A stretch of 64,000 bases of DNA from UBA969 sp041694635 (GTDB lineage Bacteria > Planctomycetota > Planctomycetia > Gemmatales > Gemmataceae). The stretch covers positions 62,001 to 126,000 of the forward strand of contig JBDNHI010000133.1 in NCBI GenBank assembly GCA_041694635.1. The letters run 5' to 3'. Under the pieces are notes generated by a model, which worked only from the letters and a program-made list of their open reading frames with translations, was not told the origin of the DNA and did not search any database. Positions 1-8,242 of the stretch are shown here, piece after piece (within the stretch, counting starts at the first letter, position 1; each line of letters begins with the position of its first letter). The translations under genes and the position numbers were made by a program.

Positions 1-90
1 AGATCCAAACATTGGAGACCCCCTGTTGGTTTCACAAAAGTCGGGGTCCTCAGCATTTTCAAATGTCGCATCAGGCGAAAACAAATAAGC

Positions 91-1035
91 TTATTTGGTA
101 ATAGGTGTGAATAACAAGAAGCTAGAATCATGGCCTGTTATCAAAGTTTTTTCATCGGGTGAAAAAGCAATACAGTAGGCACCAAATAATTTCAGCTTTT
201 TATTAAAAGTGGACTTCCCATCAGCTAGATTCCAGATATTTACATAGCCGCCATATCCACTGGTGGCAAGAGACTTAGTATCTTTGGATAGTGCAAGGCC
301 ATAAAGGTCATCGGGTGTTGGGCCCATTTTTTTTGTTTCCGCGCCGGTCTGAATATTCCAAACTCGCACAAATCTATCTTGGCCTATAGATGCTAAGGTA
401 TTGTTGTCGGTAAAAGTAATCCCTGTGATGGCGGCGGTTGGCCCTTTCAAAGATTTTGTTTCTTTTTGTGCTGCAACATCCCAAATTTTTATAGTCATAT
501 CTGCGCTTGCGGAAGCAAGGTTTTTTCCATCAGGAGAAAAAGCAACGCTGTAAACTGAATTGGTATGGGATCCAAGGGTTTTAAGTTCTTTGCCATCTCC
601 AAGATTCCAGAGTTTGACAGATTTATCAGAACTACAAGAAGCTAGTATTTTACCATCTGGGCTTACTACAAAACCGTCCACAATTCCTGTGTGGCCCTTC
701 AGTTCTTTAGTCATTTTACCATCTGCGATATTCCAAAGTTTGATGGTAGTATCAAGGCTCGAAGAATAAAGGGTATTTCCATCTTTGCTAAAACTGACTA
801 AATAAACTGGCCCAGTATGTCCGGAAATAGTTTTGAGTTCTTTTCCCGATGCAAAATCCCAAAGTTTGATGTTGTTATCAAAGCCAGCCGTTGCGAGGGT
901 TTTTCCGTCTGGGCTTAAGCAGATTGAATAAACCAGAGCATTATGAGCCTTGATTTCTTCTGGAGGGAAAGCAACAGCTATGCTGATGCCAAAAGATAAC
1001 AGTAAAGTTAAAGCAAAAACATTGCGAAGATTCAT
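91..1035 (-). CDS. Secreted WD40-repeat protein
   Basis: A 314-residue protein with an N-terminal hydrophobic signal peptide of about 22 residues ending near AVA. The rest is WD40 repeats of about 42 residues, each with LWD/IWN-type ends (KLWDFASGKE, KLWNIADGK, KIWDVAAQK, RVWNIQTG, NIWNLADGK) and SPDGK turns, enough for a beta-propeller of about seven blades. No other domain is visible, so a protein-binding scaffold outside the cytoplasm is the likely role. The N-terminal Met lies right before the signal peptide. It stands alone on this strand; the next gene upstream is divergent. The fold is secure; the binding partner is unknown. Confidence 0.9.
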   Translation of the reverse strand: MNLRNVFALTLLLSFGISIAVAFPPEEIKAHNALVYSICLSPDGKTLATAGFDNNIKLWDFASGKELKTISGHTGPVYLVSFSKDGNTLYSSSLDTTIKLWNIADGKMTKELKGHTGIVDGFVVSPDGKILASCSSDKSVKLWNLGDGKELKTLGSHTNSVYSVAFSPDGKNLASASADMTIKIWDVAAQKETKSLKGPTAAITGITFTDNNTLASIGQDRFVRVWNIQTGAETKKMGPTPDDLYGLALSKDTKSLATSGYGGYVNIWNLADGKSTFNKKLKLFGAYCIAFSPDEKTLITGHDSSFLLFTPITK

Positions 1036-1570
1036 ATTTGATACCTGATTTCTAGGGCTGATAAAAAATCCAGATTAAAACCTCGGGTGGGGACTCCGGC
1101 AGCAAAACCTCGCCGAAGTGTATTTTCTGTTGAAAGCCTTTGGCACCACAAATTGCAACAAATAATCCATACCCTTTTTTAGAACCTATACCACTTAACC
1201 TAAAACATCGAAAGGGACGCACATGAACTATTGTATTAGTGATCTTACTACTAATATAAAGGTTTCTTGCCTGAATGCACCAAGAAACTTAACAGATTAT
1301 TTCAGGATTTTGAGAATAAATTTTAACGGTAAGAGCAAATGGTTTATTGTTGGGGATATAAATGGCATCTTCGATTGATTTATTAAGAATAATTGCAATA
1401 AAAAATAAAGTAATTATCTAAAGCTTTTGCCCCTTTTATGTTTCTCTGATTTAATTTATATCATTAAACAATGGTATAAGTGGTTTTCAAATAAAAATTA
1501 CTTCAGAGGTTGAGAAGATTAATAAAGCAGGTAATATGATGAGGCATTTAAGTAACATAAGGAATGTATT
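1036..1570. other. 535-bp divergent intergenic region
   Basis: This gap separates the WD40 gene from the kinase gene and must hold promoters for both. It contains a local GC-rich patch at about 1080-1120 with CGGC/GCCG inverted bases, and one short open frame (listed separately at 1223-1378). The rest is strongly AT-rich. No tRNA-like or convincing terminator structure was found. The kinase start at 1571 is preceded by AAGGA at about 1559. Confidence 0.5.
1223..1378 (+). CDS. Candidate small protein (51 residues)
   Basis: A short open frame starts at ATG 1223 and ends with TGA at 1376-1378. It has a good purine-rich ribosome-binding site (GAAAGGGA) about eight bases upstream, which is why it is listed. 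The product is mixed polar and hydrophobic, with no membrane segment or signal peptide and no recognised motif. It sits upstream of the Ser/Thr kinase in the same direction but is separated from it by almost 200 bp. It could equally be a chance frame, since AT-rich gaps of this size often contain one. Confidence 0.25.
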   Translation: MNYCISDLTTNIKVSCLNAPRNLTDYFRILRINFNGKSKWFIVGDINGIFD

Positions 1571-2419
1571 ATGAAAATTGGCAAGTATTCTATTATTGGT
1601 CCTTTAGGAAACGGTGCTCAAAGTGCCATTCTTCAAATTCGTATGAATGATTCGGGTGATAATTATGCACTCAAAGTTGTTTCACTTGAATCTGCGGAAG
1701 ACCTTAAATTTAAAGAGCAAGCCGAGCACGAGTTTAAAGTCGCTCAGATGTTTGATCACCCTAACCTGATTAAAATACTTGCGTTAGAACCTGTTAAGGA
1801 TTGGTTGTTTAGATTGAAAAAACTGCATATGCTTGTTGAATATGTCGATGGCAAAACTATCGACGAAGTGCCTAGGCTATCCACCGTTCGCATCATTCAA
1901 GTTTTTGAACAGGTTGCCTCGGCATTAATACATATGCATAAAAATGGCGTGTTTCACGCTGATATTAAACCAAATAATATTATGCTGGGGAAAAATGGTA
2001 AAGTTAAAGTGATTGATTATGGACTTTCTTGGATTCAGGACGAACCTAAAGACCGTATTCAAGGTACCCCTGAATATATGGCCCCAGAACAGGCCAAGCA
2101 TAAAATGGTCAATGAAAGAACCGACATCTATTCCTTAGGTGCTGCTATGTATAAAATTATTACTAGTAGACTTCCCCCTCCTGCTTTAAATGAAGAAAAT
2201 AAACCTATTGAATTAAAGACTTGGCAAAAAAGCTTCAAGCCTGTTGAAACTATTATTCCTTCGATTGATAAAACTTTGGCTTCCCTTGTCAACCGTTGTC
2301 TTTCTTTTCAAGCTACCTCCCGTCCGGAGCGAATGAGTGAAGTGCAGGGGGCACTTGATAAATTAGCAGAAGATTTATTGAAAAACCCTAATGACGGTCT
2401 TGAGGGAATGGAGTGGTAA
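1571..2419 (+). CDS. Cytosolic Hanks-type Ser/Thr protein kinase
   Basis: A 282-residue protein that is almost only a kinase domain. Visible motifs are the glycine-rich loop GNGAQS (13-18), the ATP-binding Lys in YALKVV (K35), a likely alpha-C Glu (E54), the catalytic loop HADIKPNN with D131 (HAD replaces HRD), and the metal-binding DYG (D149 in VIDYGLS). The activation segment ends in GTPEYMAPE and is followed by DIYSLGAAMY. There is no transmembrane segment or C-terminal sensor domain, unlike many planctomycete kinases, so it is probably soluble. The DUF3754-like membrane protein follows after about 53 bp in the same direction, suggesting a transcription unit. Confidence 0.95.
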   Translation: MKIGKYSIIGPLGNGAQSAILQIRMNDSGDNYALKVVSLESAEDLKFKEQAEHEFKVAQMFDHPNLIKILALEPVKDWLFRLKKLHMLVEYVDGKTIDEVPRLSTVRIIQVFEQVASALIHMHKNGVFHADIKPNNIMLGKNGKVKVIDYGLSWIQDEPKDRIQGTPEYMAPEQAKHKMVNERTDIYSLGAAMYKIITSRLPPPALNEENKPIELKTWQKSFKPVETIIPSIDKTLASLVNRCLSFQATSRPERMSEVQGALDKLAEDLLKNPNDGLEGMEW

Positions 2420-2472
2420 TAATTTTTCAATGTTTGTTTCTGAATAAGGCAACTTTATAGGTACGCTGATTT

Positions 2473-3717
2473 ATGAGCAAACATTGGAACTTAGAACATT
2501 CAATCCGAGTTAGAAAAGGAGATTTATTTAAACTGATAATTTGTGATTGTGGTTATTTAGGCGAGCAGAAGAAAAAGCTTGGTTTAATTCTTGAGGCTAT
2601 TTCCTCATTGTTTATTATGGATTTTGTTAAAACGCACGAGAAGTTGAAAAAAGTTTATTGTATTTTTGACCCTGATTCTGACCATTATACATTTAAAAAG
2701 AAGTTGCCAAATCTCACCTCGGATGCCCTTTCCGAAACCGAAGAAAATTGTCGTTTAGAAACCCTTGAAAATGGTTTTATAGAGTTACTTGAACACGCTA
2801 ACTTTAAAAGATTCACGATGGATACCGTTGATTCGTGGATTAACAAAACAGAAAGTTTTTGGGGCCTTAAAGTAGAAATAAAACAAACTGATTTTGATCG
2901 TTTAGTTATGTACTATCGGGGAGAAACCTTTATTTCTAGAAAGGTTCGTAAATGGTGGAAACCTTGGATTAGAACTACAACCCAAGTTTCAGCTTTATCT
3001 CGCCTTGCAATTCTTGTGAAAATGAAAAGAAAAAAAGTGGGGCAAGATTTTTTTAACGCCAAGCAAGTTTTTTTAAAACTTTATAAAGATATTCCAAAAA
3101 CTGAAATTACTATGATGTTTCCCGGGGCGAAAGTAAGACTGACTCCACTCGATCAAAGTATGATTGGTTATCCTATTCTGACAGGAATGGGTTTCATTGT
3201 TTACAACATATTATCCGTATTTATGAAAGTTGGTTTTGTTGCGATCTTAGGTCTTACAACTTGGCCCCTTGCTATTGCCTTTGGGGGGTATGGGTACCGA
3301 AGTTACTACACCTATGTCTCTAAAAGGCAAAACTATGACTTGCAAATGACCAAAAATCTTTGCTTTCAAAATCTTGATAGCAATGCTGGCGTTATTACCT
3401 GCCTGCTTGACGAGGCCGAAGAACAGGAAAGTCGAGAAGCAATGCTGGGTTATTATTGCTTACTTAAATATGCACCATCTGAAGGTTGGACCAGTCACCA
3501 GTTGGATGATTATGTAGAGCTATTTTTCAGTGAGCATTTTGAAAAAAAAATTGATTTTGAAATCGATGATTGTTTAGATAAACTACGTCACCTTGGTTTG
3601 ATCGAGGAATATAATGGTTTAGTTAAAGCGATTTGTTTGGATGATGCATTTCAAAAATTGCAATTGAAATGGTCTGCTAGGTTTTTAGAACAGAATGCTT
3701 TTGGTAGCGATTTATAA
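2473..3717 (+). CDS. DUF3754 (TMEM143-like) membrane protein
   Basis: A 414-residue protein. The centre and C-terminal part match what I know of the DUF3754/TMEM143 family: a stretch around residues 140-230 with the KDIPK and MMFPG segments, then two hydrophobic helices (about 235-277), then FQNLDSNAGV and LLDEAEEQE followed by a region ending in a winged-helix-like segment. The biochemical role of this family is not established. Its position directly after a soluble Ser/Thr kinase (53 bp gap) and before an aminotransferase (23 bp gap) suggests co-transcription. No catalytic motif was recognised, so no function is assigned. Confidence 0.75.
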   Translation: MSKHWNLEHSIRVRKGDLFKLIICDCGYLGEQKKKLGLILEAISSLFIMDFVKTHEKLKKVYCIFDPDSDHYTFKKKLPNLTSDALSETEENCRLETLENGFIELLEHANFKRFTMDTVDSWINKTESFWGLKVEIKQTDFDRLVMYYRGETFISRKVRKWWKPWIRTTTQVSALSRLAILVKMKRKKVGQDFFNAKQVFLKLYKDIPKTEITMMFPGAKVRLTPLDQSMIGYPILTGMGFIVYNILSVFMKVGFVAILGLTTWPLAIAFGGYGYRSYYTYVSKRQNYDLQMTKNLCFQNLDSNAGVITCLLDEAEEQESREAMLGYYCLLKYAPSEGWTSHQLDDYVELFFSEHFEKKIDFEIDDCLDKLRHLGLIEEYNGLVKAICLDDAFQKLQLKWSARFLEQNAFGSDL

Positions 3718-3740
3718 TAATTAAGAAAAGAAGGCAGATT

Positions 3741-4877
3741 GTGAATTCCCAAGGAAAAAATGTTGATGCTTGGATTTCGGATCGGATGTCTCTTATCGAG
3801 TCTTCTGGAATTAGAAAGGTTTTTGAGCTAGCTCGTTCAATCAAGGATCCGATTAATTTAAGTATCGGCCAGCCCGATTTCGATGTCCCAATACCTGTTA
3901 AGAATGCTGCCAAACAAGCGATAGATTCTGGTAAAAACTCTTACACGGTGACTCAGGGAATAACCGAACTTCGGCAGAAATTACTGACAGCCGTGGAATC
4001 TAAATTCCCTGGGTCTAATCGTGACTTGGTTATAACTAGTGGCACCAGTGGTGCTCTTGTGCTTACCTTATGTTGCGTCGTAAATCCGGGGGATGAAGTA
4101 ATCATTTTTGATCCTTTTTTTGTGATGTACCCTAATCTTGTTTCGCTTGCGGGGGGAACATCTGTTTTTATTGACACTTATCCAGATTTTGAAATTGATT
4201 TAACTAAAGTTGAAAAAGCTATTACTAAAAAAACTAAAGTTATCCTTTTTAATAATCCTGCTAATCCAACTGGAAAAATTTATAGCCAAGACACCGTTCT
4301 AGGATTGGCACACCTTGCTACTAAATACGGTATTCTTTTAGTATCCGATGAAATCTATAGCGCTTTTCATTACGATGGCGTTCTTCAAACTCCTGCTACT
4401 TATAATAATAATGTGCTTGTTCTTGATGGCTTTAGTAAATCCTATGGTATGACTGGTTGGCGTATGGGGTACGCTCACGGGCCAGAAAGGTTGATTCAAG
4501 AAATGATCAAGTTACAACAATTCACCTTTGTTTGTGCACCTAGTATGGTTCAATATGCGGGTGTTGCTGCCCTTGACCAAGATATGTCTTCCTTCTTGCA
4601 GGAATATAAATTAAAACGCGATTTTCTTCTTAACGGGATAAAAGATTACTATGATGTTCCGCAAGCTGGTGGGGCTTTTTATTTGTTTCCTAAAGCTCCG
4701 TTAGGAAATAGTACTGCTTTTGTTGAAAAAGCGATTCAATTAAGCTTATTAATTATACCGGGTAAAACTTTTAGCGCACTTGATACTAATTTTAGAATTA
4801 GTTTCGCTGCTAAACAAGAAACTTTGCAGCGTGGGGTTAATGTCCTCCAGAAACTTGCACAAGAATTTAAATCCTAA
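3741..4877 (+). CDS. PLP-dependent class I/II aminotransferase
   Basis: A 378-residue fold-type I aminotransferase, close to the aspartate/aromatic aminotransferase group. It shows the N-terminal LSIGQPDFDVP segment, the NNPANPTGK motif before the PLP-binding Asp/Tyr (VSDEIYS), and the Schiff-base Lys in FSKSYGMTGWR (K233). The C-terminal RISFA Arg would bind the substrate carboxylate. The start is GTG, with AGAAAAGAAGG upstream as ribosome-binding site. Length is normal. Exact amino-acid specificity cannot be read from sequence. It follows the kinase and DUF3754 genes closely. Confidence 0.93.
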   Translation: MNSQGKNVDAWISDRMSLIESSGIRKVFELARSIKDPINLSIGQPDFDVPIPVKNAAKQAIDSGKNSYTVTQGITELRQKLLTAVESKFPGSNRDLVITSGTSGALVLTLCCVVNPGDEVIIFDPFFVMYPNLVSLAGGTSVFIDTYPDFEIDLTKVEKAITKKTKVILFNNPANPTGKIYSQDTVLGLAHLATKYGILLVSDEIYSAFHYDGVLQTPATYNNNVLVLDGFSKSYGMTGWRMGYAHGPERLIQEMIKLQQFTFVCAPSMVQYAGVAALDQDMSSFLQEYKLKRDFLLNGIKDYYDVPQAGGAFYLFPKAPLGNSTAFVEKAIQLSLLIIPGKTFSALDTNFRISFAAKQETLQRGVNVLQKLAQEFKS

Positions 4878-4994
4878 AATTTCTGTTCTTTCAAGAGATC
4901 TGTTGACATAGACTGGCATAAGCCGTCAGAATGAAGAAATGGTTAAATTTCCCTCAATGATGTGACAGCTATGAACTCGAAAGGAATTTGGACT

Positions 4995-7598
4995 ATGGTC
5001 AGGCTATTAACTAAATTTTTGTTTACAGGTTTATTTGTTTTAGCTTTTACTTCGCTTATTTCTGCTGCAGAAACAAAGCGAAATGTTTACGCAGTGGTTG
5101 TGGGGGTTAGCAAATACAAAGATGTTCAAATTAAGGAAAAGCCTAAAGCTGAAGCGGATGCTAAAGCTTTGTTCACTTTGCTTGCGGATAGCAAAATTCT
5201 TGGCTTAAATAAAGATAACGGTAAACTTTTGCTAGGAGATAATTCTAAAGCTGGTCCATTTGCTGGGTTAAGTTCTGAAGCCACCAAGGACAATATTCTC
5301 GATGCTATAAAATGGCTCTCTTCCAAAGCAACTGCTGATGATCTCGTCATTTTTAGCTTTTTTGGTGAAGGTGGCCCCCTTGGGGATAGCGGCGACCGAA
5401 GATGCTATTTTGCGAGTGATTCTACTTTTCAAGGCCGTGATAAAAACGCAATTGCTTCTAGTGATCTTGCAGATGCTTTTAAAAATATAAAAGCTGGAAA
5501 GTTCTGTTCGTTCATCGATATTAATTTTAAAGGATTTCAGGCTCAGGGTAAAGCTGTTGCAGAAGCTTCTCTAGGTACTAACCCTTATCAAGAATTTCTG
5601 GGCGACGATGCTTCCGAAGATCATATGCCCATTGAAGGCAGGGTTGTATTCCTTGCAAATAATGGGTTGAATCCATCTATCGAAGCAGAAGAAAATGGTG
5701 CTTTCACCAAAGCTTTGCTTGAAGGCTTAAAGGGTGCTGCTGATAAGGAAGGCTATGAACCCGATGGAGTTGTTACCGTAGATGAGTTAGCAGAATTTCT
5801 TGATAAGAAAATGCCAGACTTAACAAAGCAATATGGTAAGACCAAAGAAGAGAAAAACCAGTTGCATTGGGTGCTTGGTGGTAGAACGAATCATTATGTA
5901 TTGACTAATAACCCAGTGGAGTTTGAAAAAGCTAAGGTAAGACTTGAAAAATTTGAAAAGCTTGCATCTGACAATAAGATTCCAGAGGAACTTGATACAG
6001 AGGGAAAGCAATTACTTAAAAAAATGCCTCGTCTAGAATCTCAAAGAAGTCTTCGAAAAGAATACCAAGCTTTTGCCGATGGTAAAATTGACTTTACTGC
6101 TTTTGAATCTAAAAGAAAAGAAATTCTGGAGCAAACGAAACTTCCTAAGGCTAAAGCTGATGCTTTTGCTAAAAAAGTTCAGCAAGCGATAGAAGTGATT
6201 CGTAAAGGTTATGTTAAAGAAGTGAATGCGGGTGATATGACTGCTTGGGCAGTAAAAGGCTTGTTCCGTAGGGTTGAAGAAAAGATTCCCGAAGCTATTT
6301 CTGCTAAATTAAAGAATCCTAAAGATTTAAAAGAAACAGATATTTTAAAGGTTCTTGCGGACGCTAGGATGCATTTGGGAAAACGAGAAGACCTTGATAA
6401 TGGGAAAGATGTTGATATAACTTTGCAGCGGATGTTAGTTAATCTTGACCCATATACCACTTACATCGACTCCGAAACTAAAGCTAATTTTGATCGGGAT
6501 GTGCAAGGTAATTTTACTGGTATTGGTGTTCAGATTCGAAAGGATTCTGTCACTGAGATGCTTTTAGTAGTGACCCCTATTAAAAATAGCCCAGCTTATA
6601 AAGCGGGTGTGATGGCGGGCGATCTTATTACCACGGTTATCCGCGAAGTTGATAGCGAAGGTAAAACTCTTCCTGCACCCGAAGTTATTTCAACTAAAGG
6701 AATGCAACTCTCCGATGCTGTTAAAAAAATTCTTGGCAAGCCCAACACTAAAGTTAAAATTGTTGTTCAGCGAGAAGGGTCCGATAAACCTATTGAATTT
6801 GAAATTAGCAGGGGCCGTGTTGAGGTTGAAACAGTTCTTGGGTTTAAACGCAAGGAAGGCGATGATTGGGATTTTATGATTGATCCTAAATCTAAGATTG
6901 GCTACATACGACTTACTAGCTTTTCTAGAAATTCCGCTCGTGACCTTGTTAAAGTTATGCGCGAACTGGTTACCAAGGAAGTCAAAGGTTTTATTCTAGA
7001 CCTCAGATTTAACCCTGGTGGGTTGCTTGATAGCGCTGTTGATATTTCTGACCTCTTTATCGGTGATGGTTTGATCGTTAGTATCCGGCCTAGACAAGGT
7101 CGTGAGCAAAAATATACTGGTGTACTTGATGGTAGCTTACTTGATTTTCCTATGGCTTGTCTGGTAAACGGTGGAAGTGCTAGCGGTAGCGAAATTGTTT
7201 CTGCGGCTCTCCAAGATCATCATCGTGCCATTATTATTGGGGAACGTAGCTACGGCAAAGGAAGTGTTCAAAATATTCAGGCTTTCGGTGATGGGGAACT
7301 TAAGCTTACTATTGCTTCCTTTTGGAGGCCCAGTGGTAAAAATCTTAATAAATCTAGCACTGGGGGCAAAGATGAGGACGAATGGGGCGTTAAGCCTGAC
7401 CTCGAAATTAAATTATCTCGTAAAGATCGCGATGATTTGATCGACTACCAGCGCGACATTGAAGTTATTCAAAGAAAAGATAAGCCCACCCAACCCACGG
7501 TTAAAGATTTCAAAGACCGTCAACTTGACGAAGCTATCAAGTACATCAAGAGTTTATTAACCACGGTTAGTGGTGAATCTACAAAAAAAGCAGGTTAG
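4995..7598 (+). CDS. Secreted pseudo-caspase fused to PDZ-S41 protease (CtpA-like)
   Basis: About 867 residues from the chosen ATG, which has AAGGA nine bases upstream and leads straight into a signal peptide (LFVLAFTSLISAAE). Residues about 35-300 have a caspase/peptidase C14 fold (YAVVVGVSKYKD). However, the usual GHG reads GEG (E125) and the usual DxCHSG reads IDINFKG (N177), so both catalytic positions are lost. A linker leads to a PDZ domain and an S41 C-terminal processing protease. The S41 Ser/Lys pair is intact: S730 in GSASGSE and K755 in GERSYGKGS, 25 residues apart as in D1-processing proteases. The protein is likely periplasmic. Upstream in-frame starts at 4962 and 4971 are possible but lack a better ribosome-binding site. 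Confidence 0.88.
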   Translation: MVRLLTKFLFTGLFVLAFTSLISAAETKRNVYAVVVGVSKYKDVQIKEKPKAEADAKALFTLLADSKILGLNKDNGKLLLGDNSKAGPFAGLSSEATKDNILDAIKWLSSKATADDLVIFSFFGEGGPLGDSGDRRCYFASDSTFQGRDKNAIASSDLADAFKNIKAGKFCSFIDINFKGFQAQGKAVAEASLGTNPYQEFLGDDASEDHMPIEGRVVFLANNGLNPSIEAEENGAFTKALLEGLKGAADKEGYEPDGVVTVDELAEFLDKKMPDLTKQYGKTKEEKNQLHWVLGGRTNHYVLTNNPVEFEKAKVRLEKFEKLASDNKIPEELDTEGKQLLKKMPRLESQRSLRKEYQAFADGKIDFTAFESKRKEILEQTKLPKAKADAFAKKVQQAIEVIRKGYVKEVNAGDMTAWAVKGLFRRVEEKIPEAISAKLKNPKDLKETDILKVLADARMHLGKREDLDNGKDVDITLQRMLVNLDPYTTYIDSETKANFDRDVQGNFTGIGVQIRKDSVTEMLLVVTPIKNSPAYKAGVMAGDLITTVIREVDSEGKTLPAPEVISTKGMQLSDAVKKILGKPNTKVKIVVQREGSDKPIEFEISRGRVEVETVLGFKRKEGDDWDFMIDPKSKIGYIRLTSFSRNSARDLVKVMRELVTKEVKGFILDLRFNPGGLLDSAVDISDLFIGDGLIVSIRPRQGREQKYTGVLDGSLLDFPMACLVNGGSASGSEIVSAALQDHHRAIIIGERSYGKGSVQNIQAFGDGELKLTIASFWRPSGKNLNKSSTGGKDEDEWGVKPDLEIKLSRKDRDDLIDYQRDIEVIQRKDKPTQPTVKDFKDRQLDEAIKYIKSLLTTVSGESTKKAG

Positions 7599-7633
7599 AT
7601 TTAAACTCTAAGGTTTAATCCATCTTTAACGAG

Positions 7634-7676
7634 AAAGCGTGATGATCCTATAAAGATTTATCACGCTTTTTCTTTA
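7634..7676 (+). terminator. Rho-independent terminator after the S41 protease gene
   Basis: A perfect 10-bp inverted repeat, AAAGCGTGAT at 7634-7643 and ATCACGCTTT at 7660-7669, is followed by a T-rich tract. It lies 36 bp after the protease stop codon. Confidence 0.85.
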
Positions 7677-7790
7677 TTTGCTTGTCTGATTTGCCGACAT
7701 CAACTTTCTGTTGCATATTCTTATTGTTGCAGTTGATGAATCTGTTTCAACCTTGAGAAGTTTAGAACAATATTTAAGTAGGGCTAAATC

Positions 7791-8177
7791 ATGAAGATTA
7801 AAATTATGGGTGTTTCTTTGTTAATTGCTGGCATCTTGGGCTTAGAAGGCTGCAATTGGGGGACTGGTAATAATGGGTTACTCAGAGGTGGATTTAATAA
7901 AAAAAATGACCAGTCAGTTTCTGAAACTTTAAATTCTGGTGAAGTTATTGTGCAACAAGGAACACCTTATGTTGAAGAAGGTGCAACTTATGTGATTGGT
8001 CAACCAACAACCCCGGTTACTCCGGGAATTACAAGCCAACCTCAAACAGTTCCACCCCCGTTAAATCCCCAAAATACTTTGCCATTAAGCCCAACACCAA
8101 ACAACAACCCCGCTCCTAAGCTTGTTCCACAAGCTCAGCCAACGCCTGCAAGCCCGACTTCCAGAATAATTAATTAG
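7791..8177 (+). CDS. Small proline-rich lipoprotein
   Basis: A 128-residue protein with a short basic start, a hydrophobic stretch and a lipobox-like LEGC (Cys about 21), so probably lipid-anchored after cleavage by signal peptidase II. The mature part begins Gly/Asn-rich, has a short region with VIVQQGTPYVEEG, and ends in a low-complexity Pro/Thr/Gln/Asn tail of about 70 residues. No enzymatic motif is seen. Isolated by a terminator upstream and a convergent gene downstream, it is probably transcribed alone. A surface or spacer role is possible but unproven. Confidence 0.75.
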   Translation: MKIKIMGVSLLIAGILGLEGCNWGTGNNGLLRGGFNKKNDQSVSETLNSGEVIVQQGTPYVEEGATYVIGQPTTPVTPGITSQPQTVPPPLNPQNTLPLSPTPNNNPAPKLVPQAQPTPASPTSRIIN

Positions 8178-8210
8178 TTTGTAAGCTAAAGCTTTATTTT
8201 AAATTATAAA

Positions 8211-8242
8211 TCAACCAACTTATTTTGAAATAAGTTGGTTGA
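8211..8242 (-). terminator. Terminator overlapping the end of the ceramidase-like gene
   Basis: A perfect 12-bp inverted repeat, TCAACCAACTTA (8211-8222) and TAAGTTGGTTGA (8231-8242), with an 8-base loop. Read on the minus strand it is followed by an AT-rich tract and covers the stop codon of the ceramidase-like gene. It may also stop readthrough from the convergent lipoprotein gene. Confidence 0.75.

Noticed and set aside
4902..4935. TTGACA before the S41 protease gene as a promoter
   Set aside because: No acceptable -10 element is found at 16-18 bases spacing.
5820..6460. Minus-strand open frames inside the S41 protease gene
   Set aside because: They lie fully inside a well-supported gene and have no recognisable protein features.
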